Source of the DNA: Stereocaulon alpinum
Lineage: Eukaryota; Ascomycota; Lecanoromycetes; Lecanorales; Stereocaulaceae
Assembly (NCBI GenBank): GCA_018257865.1
Contig: JAEUBA010000005.1
Location: 434,001-498,000, forward strand
Reading direction: 5' to 3'
DNA: 64,000 bases
Position numbers and translations under genes: made by a program. Below the pieces are notes generated by a model. The model was not told the DNA's origin. It did no database searches and worked only from the letters and a program-made list of their open reading frames with translations. Shown here piece by piece: positions 21,809-33,526 of this stretch; the first letter of the stretch is position 1; every line of letters begins with the position of its first letter.

Positions 21809-22827
21809 AAGTCCGCCACTGAGGAATGAATAACGATGCATGAGCGAGCGAGCATTGCGAAATGGCGTTTTTGAATGATGCTTGACGGAGGCTGCTGATG
21901 TTCAACCAAACACTAGAGTCACCAGATCGTCAAGGAAAAAGTGCGCCTAAAGCCAAGTCTTACTTTTGTATACATAGGTAGATGTTAGATGGACATGCTC
22001 ATAGCGCAGTGTCTAGGATAATCCAGTGTCCAGATCACCAATTTCCCCTTGAAAAGGCTTCAGCGCACATACAGTACTTGCTTGTTGTTCGCTCCGTTTC
22101 TACCTGTATGATCTCAATGTCCGCTTCCGCGAAGCAATTACTGTCTTTGTGAGAATAGCTCTTGCGCATAGGCGTGAGGGGTCTTAATTCCTCTGACTCC
22201 GGAACAATATCTCGTACTCCTGACCAGGTAATTTTATAAGGTTCGAGCAGAGCAGAGCCCTTTGATAGAACTTTCTAACTTCAAGTAACATGTCTTCTGA
22301 AACGTTCAAGGGAAAGAAGCTCGTCATCGTTCATCCCCTCAAACCGCTTGAATTTTCGCTGAAGTTTCGCGTAGGCAACTTAGTGCCGTAATGTTAAGAC
22401 AGCAAGTATTACGTACAACAGGTTCGTTTCGTAGGATCTCATGACACGTTTTATGTTTCGGGGGGGTTTGGGAAGTAGACTCCATGGTTGCTGGTGACAT
22501 GTTCTCTCTCGGCAACTCAGCATCTGTGTTGATGAGAGGTGATGGCACGACACAGTCGTTTATCATGAGAAGATCGAGGTATGGATGAATTAAATCAATT
22601 GTGCACTAATACTGCATTGCTCGTATGCTTTCCAGCTTGGTAAAAGAGTGGCTAATTATATAGTACAGTGACTGTACAGTCATCATGAGTGATTTTCCCA
22701 TCGAGCCCAAATCAAAGAAAGCAAAAAGCCATTTCGCGTCCCAGCTGGAAGGCACAAGCCCGTTTCATTGATCGAGTTCCCAGGTCCTGCACCATTTCAC
22801 CGTGTATCGATATCAATGTAAACACCA
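21809..22827. other. intergenic region
   Basis: 3' region of ULA1 and beyond. Short open frames on the minus strand (for example 22339-22566) show no family features. Nothing else is seen. Confidence 0.45.
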
Positions 22828-23088
22828 TCAAACTCGATCAAAGTTCTTGCGGCCTGCTGTGGGGTAGGGCGTCCTGTTGCCGCTTGGAGGCGCTGGCGCT
22901 TCTTCCTGATGGAGAACGACGGACACGAGTTGCCATGGCCGTTTGGCGCTTTCGCGGATTTGCTTGCTTCGCGATGATGCGCTGGAGACGGAAGAATAGG
23001 AGGCGGTGGAAGAGGTGGAGGTTGTACGGGAACGACCTCTTTCTGGGAAGTCGGTATCGATGGTGAGTCTGCGAGCTGGTCGAGGCAT
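22828..23088 (-). CDS. possible small basic Ser-rich protein
   Basis: An 86-codon frame on the minus strand, starting MPRPARRLTIDTDFPERGRS, rich in Ser, Arg and Pro, with a serine run SSVSSASSRS. I recognise no domain. In favour: a clean ATG and a CT-rich tract on the same strand about 90-110 bases upstream (bases 23181-23192), as in many fungal core promoters. Against: it is short and overlaps a longer frame (23236-22838) in another register. It may also be one exon of a larger gene. Treat as hypothetical. Confidence 0.3.
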   Translation of the reverse strand: MPRPARRLTIDTDFPERGRSRTTSTSSTASYSSVSSASSRSKQIRESAKRPWQLVSVVLHQEEAPAPPSGNRTPYPTAGRKNFDRV

Positions 23089-26000
23089 GATGAGATATTT
23101 GGAGATAAGAAACTGTAGGACGCTTTCTAATTCTGCTAAAGACGACTTTATGATATTGCTGCTGAGGAGTACTCATGTGGAGAGAGAGAGAGCAGAGGAG
23201 ATGATGGTACGGTTGGCACCTTATGTAGCCATCCACATAGGAATCAAACCCGGCATCTTAAAACGTCACTAACACCTATAACTGAACTTGATGCCTAAGT
23301 GCAACATGTAATGTATGGCGCAAGTCTTCCTACACTTCCTTCGCCGTATATCTTGGTTGCGGAGTCTGAGGATGAAACAAACATGTAGCCGCCAGGACGC
23401 TGAAACAGCCTCCCTCGAATCCTAAAGGCCGCAAAAAGGGACACGAAACCCTTGTAGCAGTATATGAACCCATGATACAACCTTTTGGATATTTACGTGT
23501 CGCCATCTCTACCGCGCAACGGAGGTTGTCACTTGACAGCCTCCTGATCCTGATGTTATAGAATTCCTAGCCAACCAACCCGGTGGTAGAACAGAACACC
23601 CATAGAATACCGACGTTGAGGCAGCATTACTCAGACTCTCTGGTAGAGCATTTCCCCCAAGACACATGTCTCATTGACAGGTGTCAGCTGCTCATACGAT
23701 CAAAAGACTTCTCCCTCCTTTGTCCTGGTGTGGCGCAGCTTGTACTGGATCCTCTGTACATACTCCTGTTCGGGTAGGAGCAATCCATGATGGCTCAGCC
23801 CAACATCAATTCAACATGTTGCAGGACAGAAACTCTGGCCTGTCATTCACGCCCACAATTCCATAGATATTATAAGAATCTTGTTGCAAGAGAACACTTG
23901 TTCAAAGTTGACGGCAGTCGCGAGATGGAGCTAACCATAAGTAGCGCTAGCGCGCGTTGGTGGCAAATCATCCAACGCCATCCGCTCTTTCCATCGTATC
24001 TTGGTGGACAACACCAACCATCATTACGAGGTTCAACCCTGAGTGTTCTTCCAATGGATTGAATTTACAGGGTCACTATATTTTCAGAGGCCAACGTGAG
24101 GGTTGCCTTCGGGACCAACATGCCTTGGAACCAACGCCGAGCCCCTCGAAAGTGACGATTAGAGTCTTACGTAAAGGGTCGATGAAGTTGAAGTTCCTGA
24201 TTTCTCCATCTCTTCCACTTATCTGCTTCGAAGTGCTACATAGTCACGCACCTTATCATGACTTGGCGCCTTCCATACTGCTATCGTGTACCCGGCTTCT
24301 CCTACAACAGCATACCTTGCACTGCAGTTGTAACATAGCTACTATCTGTCTAAGGATAATTCTTCAGCAAGCATAAAGCCCCAGTCCGTGCCATCCAAAT
24401 CCGATTGTTCGTCTGATACTTGTATTAATGAGACTCTTTCATCATGATCTAGCCTGCATTTTCTGTTCACGGTGGTCCTTCTATGCTGGCCGGCACATCC
24501 TATTTAGAGGCTGTAAATCTTTCAACTCATTTGTTCTTCGGGTGTAACCATTTGTGTGCCGTAGCCTGCTAGGTGTGCCTCGATCCAGCACTGAACGCAA
24601 CAGTACTGTCTACTGCTTTTGACCCGGTTCCTGCATGCTATCCGCACATATCACAATCTCTGAAAAATAGCATGGACTGGTGTCTTGGGTAGCAGTATGT
24701 GCTCTACCTCCACAGCTGCAGAAACACGGTATCCTATATTGTACCCTAACCATGATACATTCCTCCTGAGGCATCTGAGACGTCTTCGCCCTGGTCGAAA
24801 CGGTCGTACTAGGTAGAGGTATCGGATGCGCCACACTTCACTCCTACTCTTAGTTTCACACTCATATTCCCTTGGGCTTCAGCTATCTGCCTCACTACTG
24901 GTCGTACCTTACATAACAGCACCACCGCGACATGGTCGCCGCTTATCCAAGCATGCTCCTGCACGCATCAATCTGCGCTCTCCCAGGTATCCTTCCGCAA
25001 CGCTTCCGTGGAGAACACGGAGGCTCAGCCCGAGCAGGTAGCCCCGGTCCTGGACCCCCTCAACCCTGTGTCGCAAGCACGGCTAAAATTGTTTGACTAA
25101 GCTCAATCCTGGACTTCCCAGACTCACTGTGGTCTAGTAATATTTGCCAGCAAAACCTTTATATCATGGGACAAACCCACGATGCCGTCGATCGAATTCC
25201 AGTAGTGATGCAGCAATGAGCTGCAGCTGTCCAGAAAATCCCTTTCCAGGGAACACCAGGTAGGCAGATCGACATTGCCTGGCTCATCATCTAGAAGAAC
25301 TTGTCCATGGCCAGGAGTGGAGCTTCAATAGTCGGATGATATTGTGAGCTACTTGAATTCCGGAGGTAGTGGCCAATGAACACAAGAGATCCCTACCTTT
25401 TGGGTGCAATTGGGAAGGACAAGTCGCAGTCGGCGGTTTCGCCGGCTGTCTCCTCGACTACACTTCGATCACATCACATGACGTCTGCTTCGTGCTTGGC
25501 TGGTCTGTTCCGATCGACTTCCTGCTCGATCCGAGTAGCGATTCATAGCTTCGGCGCAAAATTCGAGTACCTCGGACCGACGACATTCGAAGACCAAAGA
25601 GTCTAAAACCTCGAAAGGGAATAAGCGGGCCATTATGAGGTATCGAACAAGAAATCTGACTTCAACAATTAATGAGTATGATCTTCGACAATTACATCGC
25701 ACCACACACATCCCAAGTCAACTCACCTCCATCGCCCCAGAATCCTCGTCAGCCCTCTCAACTGCTCAGAGTACCGACACAGTCTTCACCTCTCAAACCC
25801 CACCACTCCCCCTACCACGGCTTCTGTAAAACGTCTTTGCCCCACACCATCAAATCTACACAAGGCTGTAAAAGCTCCTCAAATAAGCCACAGACATCTC
25901 CCTTATCCAGAATACAAACCCTCATCCATGCACCCGTTCACAAGTGTTAGCGGTAATTGACAACTCAGAGAGCCTTTCAGAGCGCTTAAGCGAGCAGATC

Positions 26001-26622
26001 AGCACCTACATTATTGCTGCGCAATAGCAAAGAAAATTTGGTCCCATCACTCAGACGCTTGTGTGAAGCTGCTAGCGCTTGGAAATATTGCCTGCGTTCG
26101 AACATTATGACGCGGTAGAAGGTCATCGAGAGGACGGCTGGCTTTGCCGGGAAGGATATGCAGCTTTGTAGCAAGTGAGGAAGTTGGTGATTAGAATCTT
26201 AGACATTCAAGGCGTCACTGATGCACACAGAGGCAGAAGACTTTGCGCTCGGCTCAAGGCTGGGATTAAGGGTTTGTTTGACGTTACGAATATGGCTTGC
26301 TTTGTTAATCTGCATTGCAATGCCGACAGGATCCATTTGCTGAGACTGCTAAACCGTGTGGGTTCTGGTCAATGAATGAAATGACTGACAACAAGCGTTG
26401 AATTATAGGTAGGGATGCCCGTGTTAGCAAGAAAAATATAGACTCTTCCCCATCAAGCTCTATAGCAGTAACTCATTACCTTAACCCTGCCAAACAAGCA
26501 CATACGATAGTATAAGCCAGTACATCAAGCTCCAAGCAATAGATGTGTATGAGCCATTCGGAACAACATGGTTGAGCAAAGATAAGCAAATGTCCGAACA
26601 CGCTCAAGCTTGCGGATTGGCA
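23089..26622. other. gene-poor region of about 3.5 kb
   Basis: No protein family, tRNA, or intact mobile element is recognised on either strand. Open frames are short (under about 140 codons), lack coherent composition and cannot be joined into a family by plausible splicing. It is not strongly AT-rich, so a heavily RIP-mutated transposon is not obvious. A noncoding RNA or a fast-evolving small gene cannot be excluded. Confidence 0.45.
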
Positions 26623-28062
26623 TTAGTAGTAGGCACCGCCTTCACGTGAAAACCCATGAATTTGGGAAAATAGGCCGGACTCATTACCAGGACGACTCTG
26701 ACTGGACTGACTTGGTCCCGCGTTCCGTGGGCCTAGCAGTTTGTCAGCTACGATTTAGAGGGTACGTGCCTGCAATCCAAGCTAGAGAGGAACTTTTCTT
26801 ACTCGCTTGCTTTCCTATCTTCATGCCTGCACTCATGCCATACCCACTTACACTGGGTCTGTTGAGGGTGTTGGGGTTTAGACTAGTGAAAGGTTGGCGG
26901 TGGGAAGGAGTCTGACTCGGCCCAGCCTTGCTTAGAAGGCTAGCGGAGTTACGGTACCCTCCAGTGCCCAAACGACTGGAGATTTGAGCCATTGGCCCGA
27001 GCTGGGTACGATGATTGGAGGGCGTCGGTATGGGATTTGCTAAGAAGACGTTAGCAAGTCGGATCCTCGCGTTCTCTTCCTTGGTCTTAAAGCTCACCAT
27101 AGCCGAAAGCGTTACTCTGTAGGCCTCCTGCACGAGGAAAAGCTGGAGGGGCCATCATTCCTCCACTATTGCTGCTACCGCTTCGTTGATGTGAATGTAC
27201 CTTCTCGATGCCATTGCGATCCACCTGAATGTCAGGCCGAGCTCGGCTTCTCGGATTATGATGCTGAGGACTGATAAACCGCTGCTGGCTAGGAATGTTT
27301 CCGAGTACCTCATCAACAGACTCGAAAGCTGCCGATTGCGTGGCGGCTGTCATCTCTCTCCGCTTCAAGCGATCGTAGAGCTCCTGGGTTTGCTGTTGTT
27401 TTCGATTCTTCTCACGGAAGGCGGCGACGAGGCTGGTATTCTCTTGCTTAAGTCTATCTTGCTCGATTTGCATGTCTGCTACTATGTCAGCGGGAGCCAT
27501 CTTCAAGCATCTGTTGGCATACTGTTGATACGTTGATTAAGTATATTCAATTCTGAGTTAGCGTCGTTAAGAACCTTGTCCAGCTGTTGGTTAAGATTGC
27601 TGTACTTGTCGGTCAAGGTCTTAGCTAGGTATTCTTGGTAGACGCTAGGAAGTGTTAGCCAGCGTTCAGCGGCAAGCATGATGTTGAGCGTACATTTCCT
27701 GCGTGGACTGGTAGCTCCAGAAGGCCAATCCACGACCGGCACATTCCATGATAGTGCTCGGGCTAAGGCCACTGAGCACACTAGTCTTGTAGTCTTCGGT
27801 AGGCTGCAAAGACGTTGACACAGCGTCGTCCGGCTGAGTGAGAACAGTCTGACATGCTGGGCAGACACGATTGGCTCCCGCTGGGGCAGTCAAGCCGAGA
27901 GAGTCAGAGCAGGGGTTGCAGAAGACGTGACTACGACTATAGATCAGCACACCGGGATGCAGAATATATGTGATGATATTGGTACCTGCAGGTGGTGACT
28001 ACAGCTCTCTCTGTGAGCTGTGTTCGGCACTTGAGCGAGTTGCAACGTAGGGCGAAGTCCAT
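26623..28062 (-). CDS. HEI10: HEI10/CCNB1IP1-type RING E3 ligase
   Basis: Six exons on the minus strand: 28062-27986, 27930-27694, 27644-27523, 27475-27098, 27039-26803, 26732-26623; introns 55, 49, 47, 58 and 70 bp, all GT-AG and phase-consistent; 386 residues. The start MDFALRCNSLKCRTQL leads a RING (TTCSHVFCNPC, VCPAC), then DYKTSVLSGLSPSTIMECAG, a coiled coil (QEYLAKTLTDKYSNLNQQ through QDRLKQENTSLVAAFREKNR) and a Ser/Pro-rich tail ending SREGGAYY. This is the architecture of HEI10, which in Sordaria, plants and animals marks meiotic crossover sites and acts as SUMO/ubiquitin ligase. Expression is expected mainly in meiosis. The last exon is inferred from splice signals only. Confidence 0.88.
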
Positions 28063-29138
28063 GATCCTGATACGACAGGGATGATATTGCAATTCAGATG
28101 GTGAGTTTAGGCTTTGTTTACTGTACAAGAGGAAGCAAGCCAATAGAAAGTGCGTCTTTGGAATTGGGAACGCGGAAGGTTGGCGCTCTTTCCGTATTGG
28201 GTCGCCATATCAGAATACACAGAGCAAATCTTTCGAAAGAGCAAGCAAAACCAGTAAGACTACGTGCACTGGACGCTACCGATCTCGGACATTTTGACAG
28301 AGCAAGAAGCAAAAACGTTTTGATAGAGCAATAAGCAAAAAATAACCACATACAGCTGAAGAAGAAAAAAATGGCAAAAAGGTTCGAATCCGAACCGAGA
28401 TTCGAACTCTACTCCTTTAGCCAAGGTTCTCAAGTGTATGTGTCCAGTCGCCGCAGCGATAAGATACGATGTTATTCAAATCCACATAGACCATTCCGCC
28501 TAACTTAAAAGTAGCGCTTATTCCTAATTCATATAGCAACAAAAAAGTGAATCATACAAATTCTCAATGTCCGTTCACTAAGCAAACCTTCACTGATACA
28601 CTTGTCCATCAAATACTTAGATTTTAATCAGCGTTGGTGTTGTCGAAAAATCGTTCGGCCTCGGCGCCTGTTCATGTTACACATTTAGAAGCTCTTACAG
28701 TTCACCAAATCGGATATCAAATGAGGTTTCTTTACCCATCCGCCAATGAGTCGACGAGTAATGCGTTTGACGCGCTCTATGAGAAGTACGAAGCATCAAC
28801 TAATCTGCTCGAAGAGATGGTAGGAAAGAGATCCAATGAATCCCTTCGCACTGATGGCAACGTAACCGGCAGATGTCTACATTCCTAGCTTTGCTCGCTC
28901 ATTCGCCAAGAGCATCGATGTCGATTACAGTACTCGACAGGATCGACTCAGTCTGGCTTGTTGATGCAGCCTTCGTCATTCGCTTTCCACAGGGGAAGTC
29001 GTCGAGTTGGGTCCCAAGAAGCTTTCGGAGATCTCTGCTAGGGAGAGATCCTAGCGCCGGCCATTCTAAACTCCGGCATTGACTACATCTATGATTTTCT
29101 GCACTTCTTAGCCGTCAATCTTCATCTTCGATCAAACA
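28063..29138. other. intergenic region, HEI10 to XAP5
   Basis: Divergent spacer of about 1.1 kb. A B-box-like palindrome lies at 28381-28396 but no tRNA folds around it. A short plus-strand frame at 28634-28888 has no recognised features. Otherwise nothing is seen. Confidence 0.45.
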
Positions 29139-30437
29139 ATGACCTCCTCCAATCCTTCCTCGAACAGCACCTCACGTGTTCCAACCCCTAATCCCCGTTT
29201 CACGTCTCAAGCCTCCACAGCCGCAGATCTACTAGCATCTCAAACAGTGGGCCTAGTACACCTGTCCGACTTCCGCAAACGACGCGCAGAGGCGCTCGAG
29301 CAGAAAGAGCGCGAGGCCGAGGCATCACGAGGAAGCTTTGGCCGCTTTGCGCCAGCGTCATCAGCATCAGCATCTGGTGCTGCAACTCCAACAAGCATTA
29401 TTGACGGGTAAGTTCTGGTCCTGAAGATTAGGGTGCAGATACGACATAACACCGGTCGGCATTGCAAATGCAGGGACTGATGGTCAAAGCACAGTGCGAG
29501 CACGCCCCATGGACCGCCACCGAAAAAGAAACGGAAGCAACTTGCGAAGGGGAAATTGTCGTTTGGTGTAGACGAGGAAGAGCTTCGACATGGAGAATCG
29601 AAGATTGCCTCTGCGGCAGAGACGCCAGAGCCCTTCATAAGTACACCAGACGGGGACACCTCCGCGGGAGCCTCTCCGGCGCCATCTGACAATGAAACGC
29701 CGATCGGAAAAAGGCGCCTTGGCCCGAACTCGAATTTGACGATGGCTCCCAAAGCCATGACAAAATCAGCCCTACTCCGTGAGGCCCAGACTCGGGAGCA
29801 ATTGCGGAAAGAATTTTTGTCAATGCAGGAAGCTGTTAAAGCCACAGAGATAATTATTCCCTTTGTGTTCTACGATGGCACGAACATACCTGGGGGCGCC
29901 TGCAAGGTGAAGAAGGGTGACTACGCATGGCTGTTCCTCGATAGGAGTAGAAAGGTTGGCGCTGAACTGGGTATTGGTAGTGGCGAGAGAGCAAAGAGCC
30001 GGAATGAGTGGGCACGCGTAGGCGTCGATGATTTGATGCTGGTGAGAGGCGAGATCATCATACCACACCACTACGAATTCTACTATTTCATTGTCAACAA
30101 ATGTCTTGGCCCAAACTCGACACCGCTATTTGATTACGCCGCTACTACGAAACCGCCACGCGATCGTCTATCTCCGGAGCATATGTCAGATGACTATAAT
30201 CCTATATCCGTTCCTTCCAAAACAAAGAAAACGAATAACGGCCACGTTACACCCGCCGACGGACGTCTTGAAGGCGTCAATGATGATCCAAACTTTACAA
30301 AAGTAGTTGATCGGAGATGGTACGAAAAGAATAAGCATATCTTTCCCGCGAGCGTATGGGAGGAGTTTGATCCCGGGAAGAATTATGCGAACGACGTCAG
30401 GAAAGATGCTGAAGGTAATGCTTTCTTTTTCTCGTAA
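29139..30437 (+). CDS. XAP5/FAM50 family nuclear protein
   Basis: Two exons, 29139-29407 and 29495-30437, with an 87-bp intron whose acceptor at 29494 restores frame into the nuclear signal PPPKKKRKQ; 403 residues. The C-terminal XAP5 domain is clear: TEIIIPFVFYDGTNIPGG, KKGDYAWLFLDRSR, VGVDDLMLVRGEIIIPHHY, and the end EEFDPGKNYANDVRKDAEG. XAP5 proteins are conserved nuclear factors linked to splicing and transcription (S. pombe Xap5, human FAM50A). The N-terminus has the usual GLVHLSDFRKRRAEALEQKE helix. It converges on the TTC1-like gene. Confidence 0.92.
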
Positions 30438-30704
30438 TGCGCAGAAATTACACGTTCGTGCGCGATATGACAGCTCCAAGGCACTGTGCGTCCAGATGTC
30501 TCAGTGCAGGTCAATGAAAAATTACGATTGCAATCAACCTCTTCAAAGATGCCCATTGTCGGGTTGCAATGTAAATGTGGCGGAACTCCCAGGTCGATCT
30601 ATTCCTGATGCTGATGCTGATGTCGTTGCTGATGCCCGCGATACTGTGCTGTGCTAAAACCCGCTGTGTAATTGTAAGTGTCTGTGAACACTTTCCAGTC
30701 CCCA

Positions 30705-31614
30705 TCATTTCTGATTGAAATTCATGCTATACCCTCCCGTCGCTTCGTCCTTTACCAGATTGAAGTTGTCTGTGGACAATCCAAAAGGCTTCAGTATCCC
30801 GTTTCCCAACTCCTTCAGCTTTCCCATCATATCCCCCATCTCCTTCTGCTTAGCCTCATCGATCCGTGGCGGCAGATCCGCCAGAGCCTTCTGGACGATC
30901 TTCTTGTCTTGGGGTGGTAGCGTAGACAGCTGCGCAAGGGCCTTATAGTCATCTTCTGCACCTTGTAGATTTCCCCAGCCACCTAACTCGGATTTGGCTC
31001 TCGCCCTCCGCATTAGTGCTTTAGCCCGTATGCGCTGTACATCGTCTCTCCTCTGGTCGCTAAGCTCTAACCTCTCGAGCTCTTTGGCTTCTGCATCTTC
31101 GCCCTCGCCTGAGATCTCGACAATGCCATCAGCAGCTTCTCCATCTTTCGGATCGTTGCCCGATTCCGCGGGCACCAATCTGTGCAGTGCGTCTAGAGCG
31201 GAGGTAGCGCTCTCGATAGCGGCCTTCCAGTCTTGGAGCTTCAGATGGCAGGCAGCAATGTTCGATTTGAGAAGGGCAATCTCAAACTCGAGGTAATTTG
31301 GGCAGGAAGACAAGGCTTTGTCGTATTCACCGATCGCTTGGGAATACTGAGATGAAGAGAAGAATTGATTGGCGGTGGTTTTCTGGGCGTTTGATTCGGA
31401 AAGCAGGGCCTAAGAAATACAAGGGTACACATTAACGTACAGGTCTGTCGTAAGCGTGCAGCTGGTCAGAGAGATAAGTGCCAAGGGCTGCAAGGGCGTA
31501 GGATAGCTTATTTGGAAGCAAAGATAAACTTACAGCCTCTTCCTCTGGCCCGAAACGTGTCACAACGGGGCTCGCAGATTCGCTAGCTTCGTCTCCAGCA
31601 GTGAATTGAGGCAT
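30705..31614 (-). CDS. TTC1-like tetratricopeptide repeat protein
   Basis: Two exons on the minus strand, 31614-31534 and 31409-30705, joined by a 124-bp intron; 261 residues. Splicing gives RFGPEEEAALLSESNAQKT, then TPR helices (ANQFFSSSQYSQAIGEYDKA, ALLKSNIAACHLKLQDWKAA, IRAKALMRRARAKSELGGW) and the conserved end KPFGLSTDNFNLVKDEATGG. TTC1 proteins bind the Hsp90/Hsp70 C-termini or Ras-type partners in animals; the fungal role is not established. The intron is longer than most here and a small extra exon inside it (around 31440-31485) cannot be ruled out, but direct joining fits the family best. Confidence 0.87.
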
Positions 31615-32503
31615 GCCTTCACACACTCTCAGACCCTGGTAAGTTTCGTGCTATAAATAACGTAAAATGTAAAATGTAGATTGCAAGCTGGGTCCTTGGG
31701 GAGGTTGGTGCCGTAGTCCAGTGGGCACTAGAGATGTACGGAATGTGTCAGCAGTGCAGCACCGTGGCAGCCGGTTCGGTAGGGAAGGTTAAGGTAGTGG
31801 ATGGATCGTAGAAGGCTAGTGGATGAGGATCCATAAGGTAAGGTAAGATCTAGCCGTACTCGCCGTACTAGCCGGGATTTTGCGGCTGTCGCTTAACGCG
31901 TTGATAACGTTTTTTTCTACTTTCGTCGGTTTTGCTCAGATCTTATCCTTAATTTTCGACCACTCTGCAATCTCGGGCAATCGAAACATGCACCAGTAGG
32001 ACAGAAATCGTCCAAGCTTCTCCCTTCTCTTGCCTAGTGCCGTGCTCCTCTGCTGAGTCCTGACACACCAGCACGAAATGAATGCGGAGGCTCCACAGCC
32101 CGCAACGTGCGAGCGGCTCCTTAGTCTGAAGTAAGGAGAAGTGAATTGGTGGAGACAATGAGTGAAGCTATAAGACCACGTGTGAGTGTGTGATGTAAAC
32201 ATGGTCCCGCCTTTCATTTCATTGACTTTTTCCGTTCTCTGTAATTGACCAACCTGCCGAGTCCATCTACCTTGTCGCGTCTTGCTTTCTTTGCTCTTCC
32301 TGTAGGCAAATTAATTTACCTTTGTTGGCTGTTGTACGATTTCTGTTGGGACCACTTATCATCACTACCTAACCTGACTATCTCCATCCTCTTCCCTTCT
32401 TTCCCTCCCAGATTCAGGAAGAAGGCACATTCCCACTTCTATCCTTATCTTGCATAAGCAACAAGCACACTTAGCACAGGAACACCGACATAACACCGCA
32501 ATC
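31615..32503. other. divergent promoter region TTC1-like/HAD gene
   Basis: Head-to-head spacer of about 0.9 kb with pyrimidine-rich stretches close to the HAD start. No gene is seen. Confidence 0.5.
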
Positions 32504-33526
32504 ATGATAATGGCAAATCCCGAGTGAGTCTCCTCCCCACAGTCTCCGAGCTCTTCTATTTCGCTCTGGAGCTTCCTAACTTCCCCCAACATGAGCTAAC
32601 AAAAACCCCAGGTTTCCGCGCGTTCGCGCATGCCTGTTCGACATGGATGGCCTCTTACTAGACACAGAGGACCTCTACACCTATTGCAACAACATCATCC
32701 TTCGCGAATACGGCAAGCCCAACCTCCCCTGGAAGATCAAAGCCCAACTCCAAGGGCGCCCCGGACCCGAGGTACGTCACACCGCATTTCCCCACACTTT
32801 GCTCATCTCCGACAAGAGCAAACAGTGTAGCACAGTCAGCTAAAAAAATTTCTCCAGGCCGCCGAAATATTCCACGCCTGGGCCCAACTGCCCCTGCCCC
32901 GCTCCATATTCACCCAGAAACAAGCTGCGCTCCAAGCACAAATCTTCCCCCTCTGCCAACCCCTCCCAGGCGTTCCCCTCCTCCTCAAGACCCTGAAACG
33001 CGCTCCAAACCTCCACCTCGCCCTCGCGACATCCTCGCACGCAAAAAATTTCAAGCTGAAAACATCGGACAAAATCCACCTCTTCAGCGCCTTCCCTATC
33101 GCCCAGCGCGTCCTCGGCGACGACCCCCGGATACCCACCGGGCGTGGAAAACCTGCCCCAGACATCTACTTGCTAGCGCTCGAGACGATAAATAAGAAGC
33201 TGCGCGCGAATGGAGAGGAGGAGATCACGCCTGCGGAGTGTTTAGTTTTCGAAGACTCGGTGCCGGGCGTTGAGGCGGGACGGAGAGCAGGTATGAGGGT
33301 CGTGTGGTGTCCGCATCCTGAGCTATTGAATTTATACCAGGGGAGGGAGAGAGAGGTGCTTGCGGGCATTGCGAATGGGGCTGATGAGGAGGTCGACGAT
33401 GCGTTGGAAGTTGCGGGAGCGAGGACGTGTGGGAGGGGGACGGCGAGGAGGTTAGATGACGGGTGGGCTGTTATGGTCAAGTCTCTCGAAGACTTTGACT
33501 ACGCAAGATATGGTATCGACGTCTGA
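32504..33526 (+). CDS. HAD-superfamily phosphatase (pseudouridine-5'-phosphatase-like)
   Basis: Three exons, 32504-32523, 32612-32771 and 32858-33526, introns 88 and 86 bp; 282 residues. The first exon supplies only MIMANPE. HAD motif I is LFDMDGLLLDTED (nucleophile and acid Asp), motif II is the Ser in ALATSSHAKNF, motif III the Lys in GKPAPDIYLLAL, and motif IV the Asp in CLVFEDSVPGVEAG. The sequence is closest in style to HDHD1/GS1-type phosphatases that act on pseudouridine-5'-phosphate or sugar phosphates; the substrate is an inference. The acidic helix GADEEVDDALEV is an extra near the C-terminus. Confidence 0.88.

Noticed and set aside
23957..24376. 139-codon plus-strand frame in the gene-poor region
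   Set aside because: Composition is random-looking, no family features, no partner exons found.
25672..25950. Pro/Ser-rich short frames on the plus strand
   Set aside because: Two overlapping frames give similar low-complexity peptides and neither shows splice partners; evidence is too weak for a gene.
28381..28396. B-box-like GGTTCGAATCC with palindrome, possible tRNA
   Set aside because: Neither strand gives a matching acceptor stem or an anticodon stem with a 7-base loop; probably a tRNA-derived fragment or chance palindrome.
29240..29845. 201-codon minus-strand frame
   Set aside because: Antisense shadow of the XAP5 gene, whose plus-strand protein is clearly conserved.
30607..30632. 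GATGCT-type short repeat in the XAP5/TTC1 spacer
   Set aside because: Only a few imperfect units; not distinguishable from chance.
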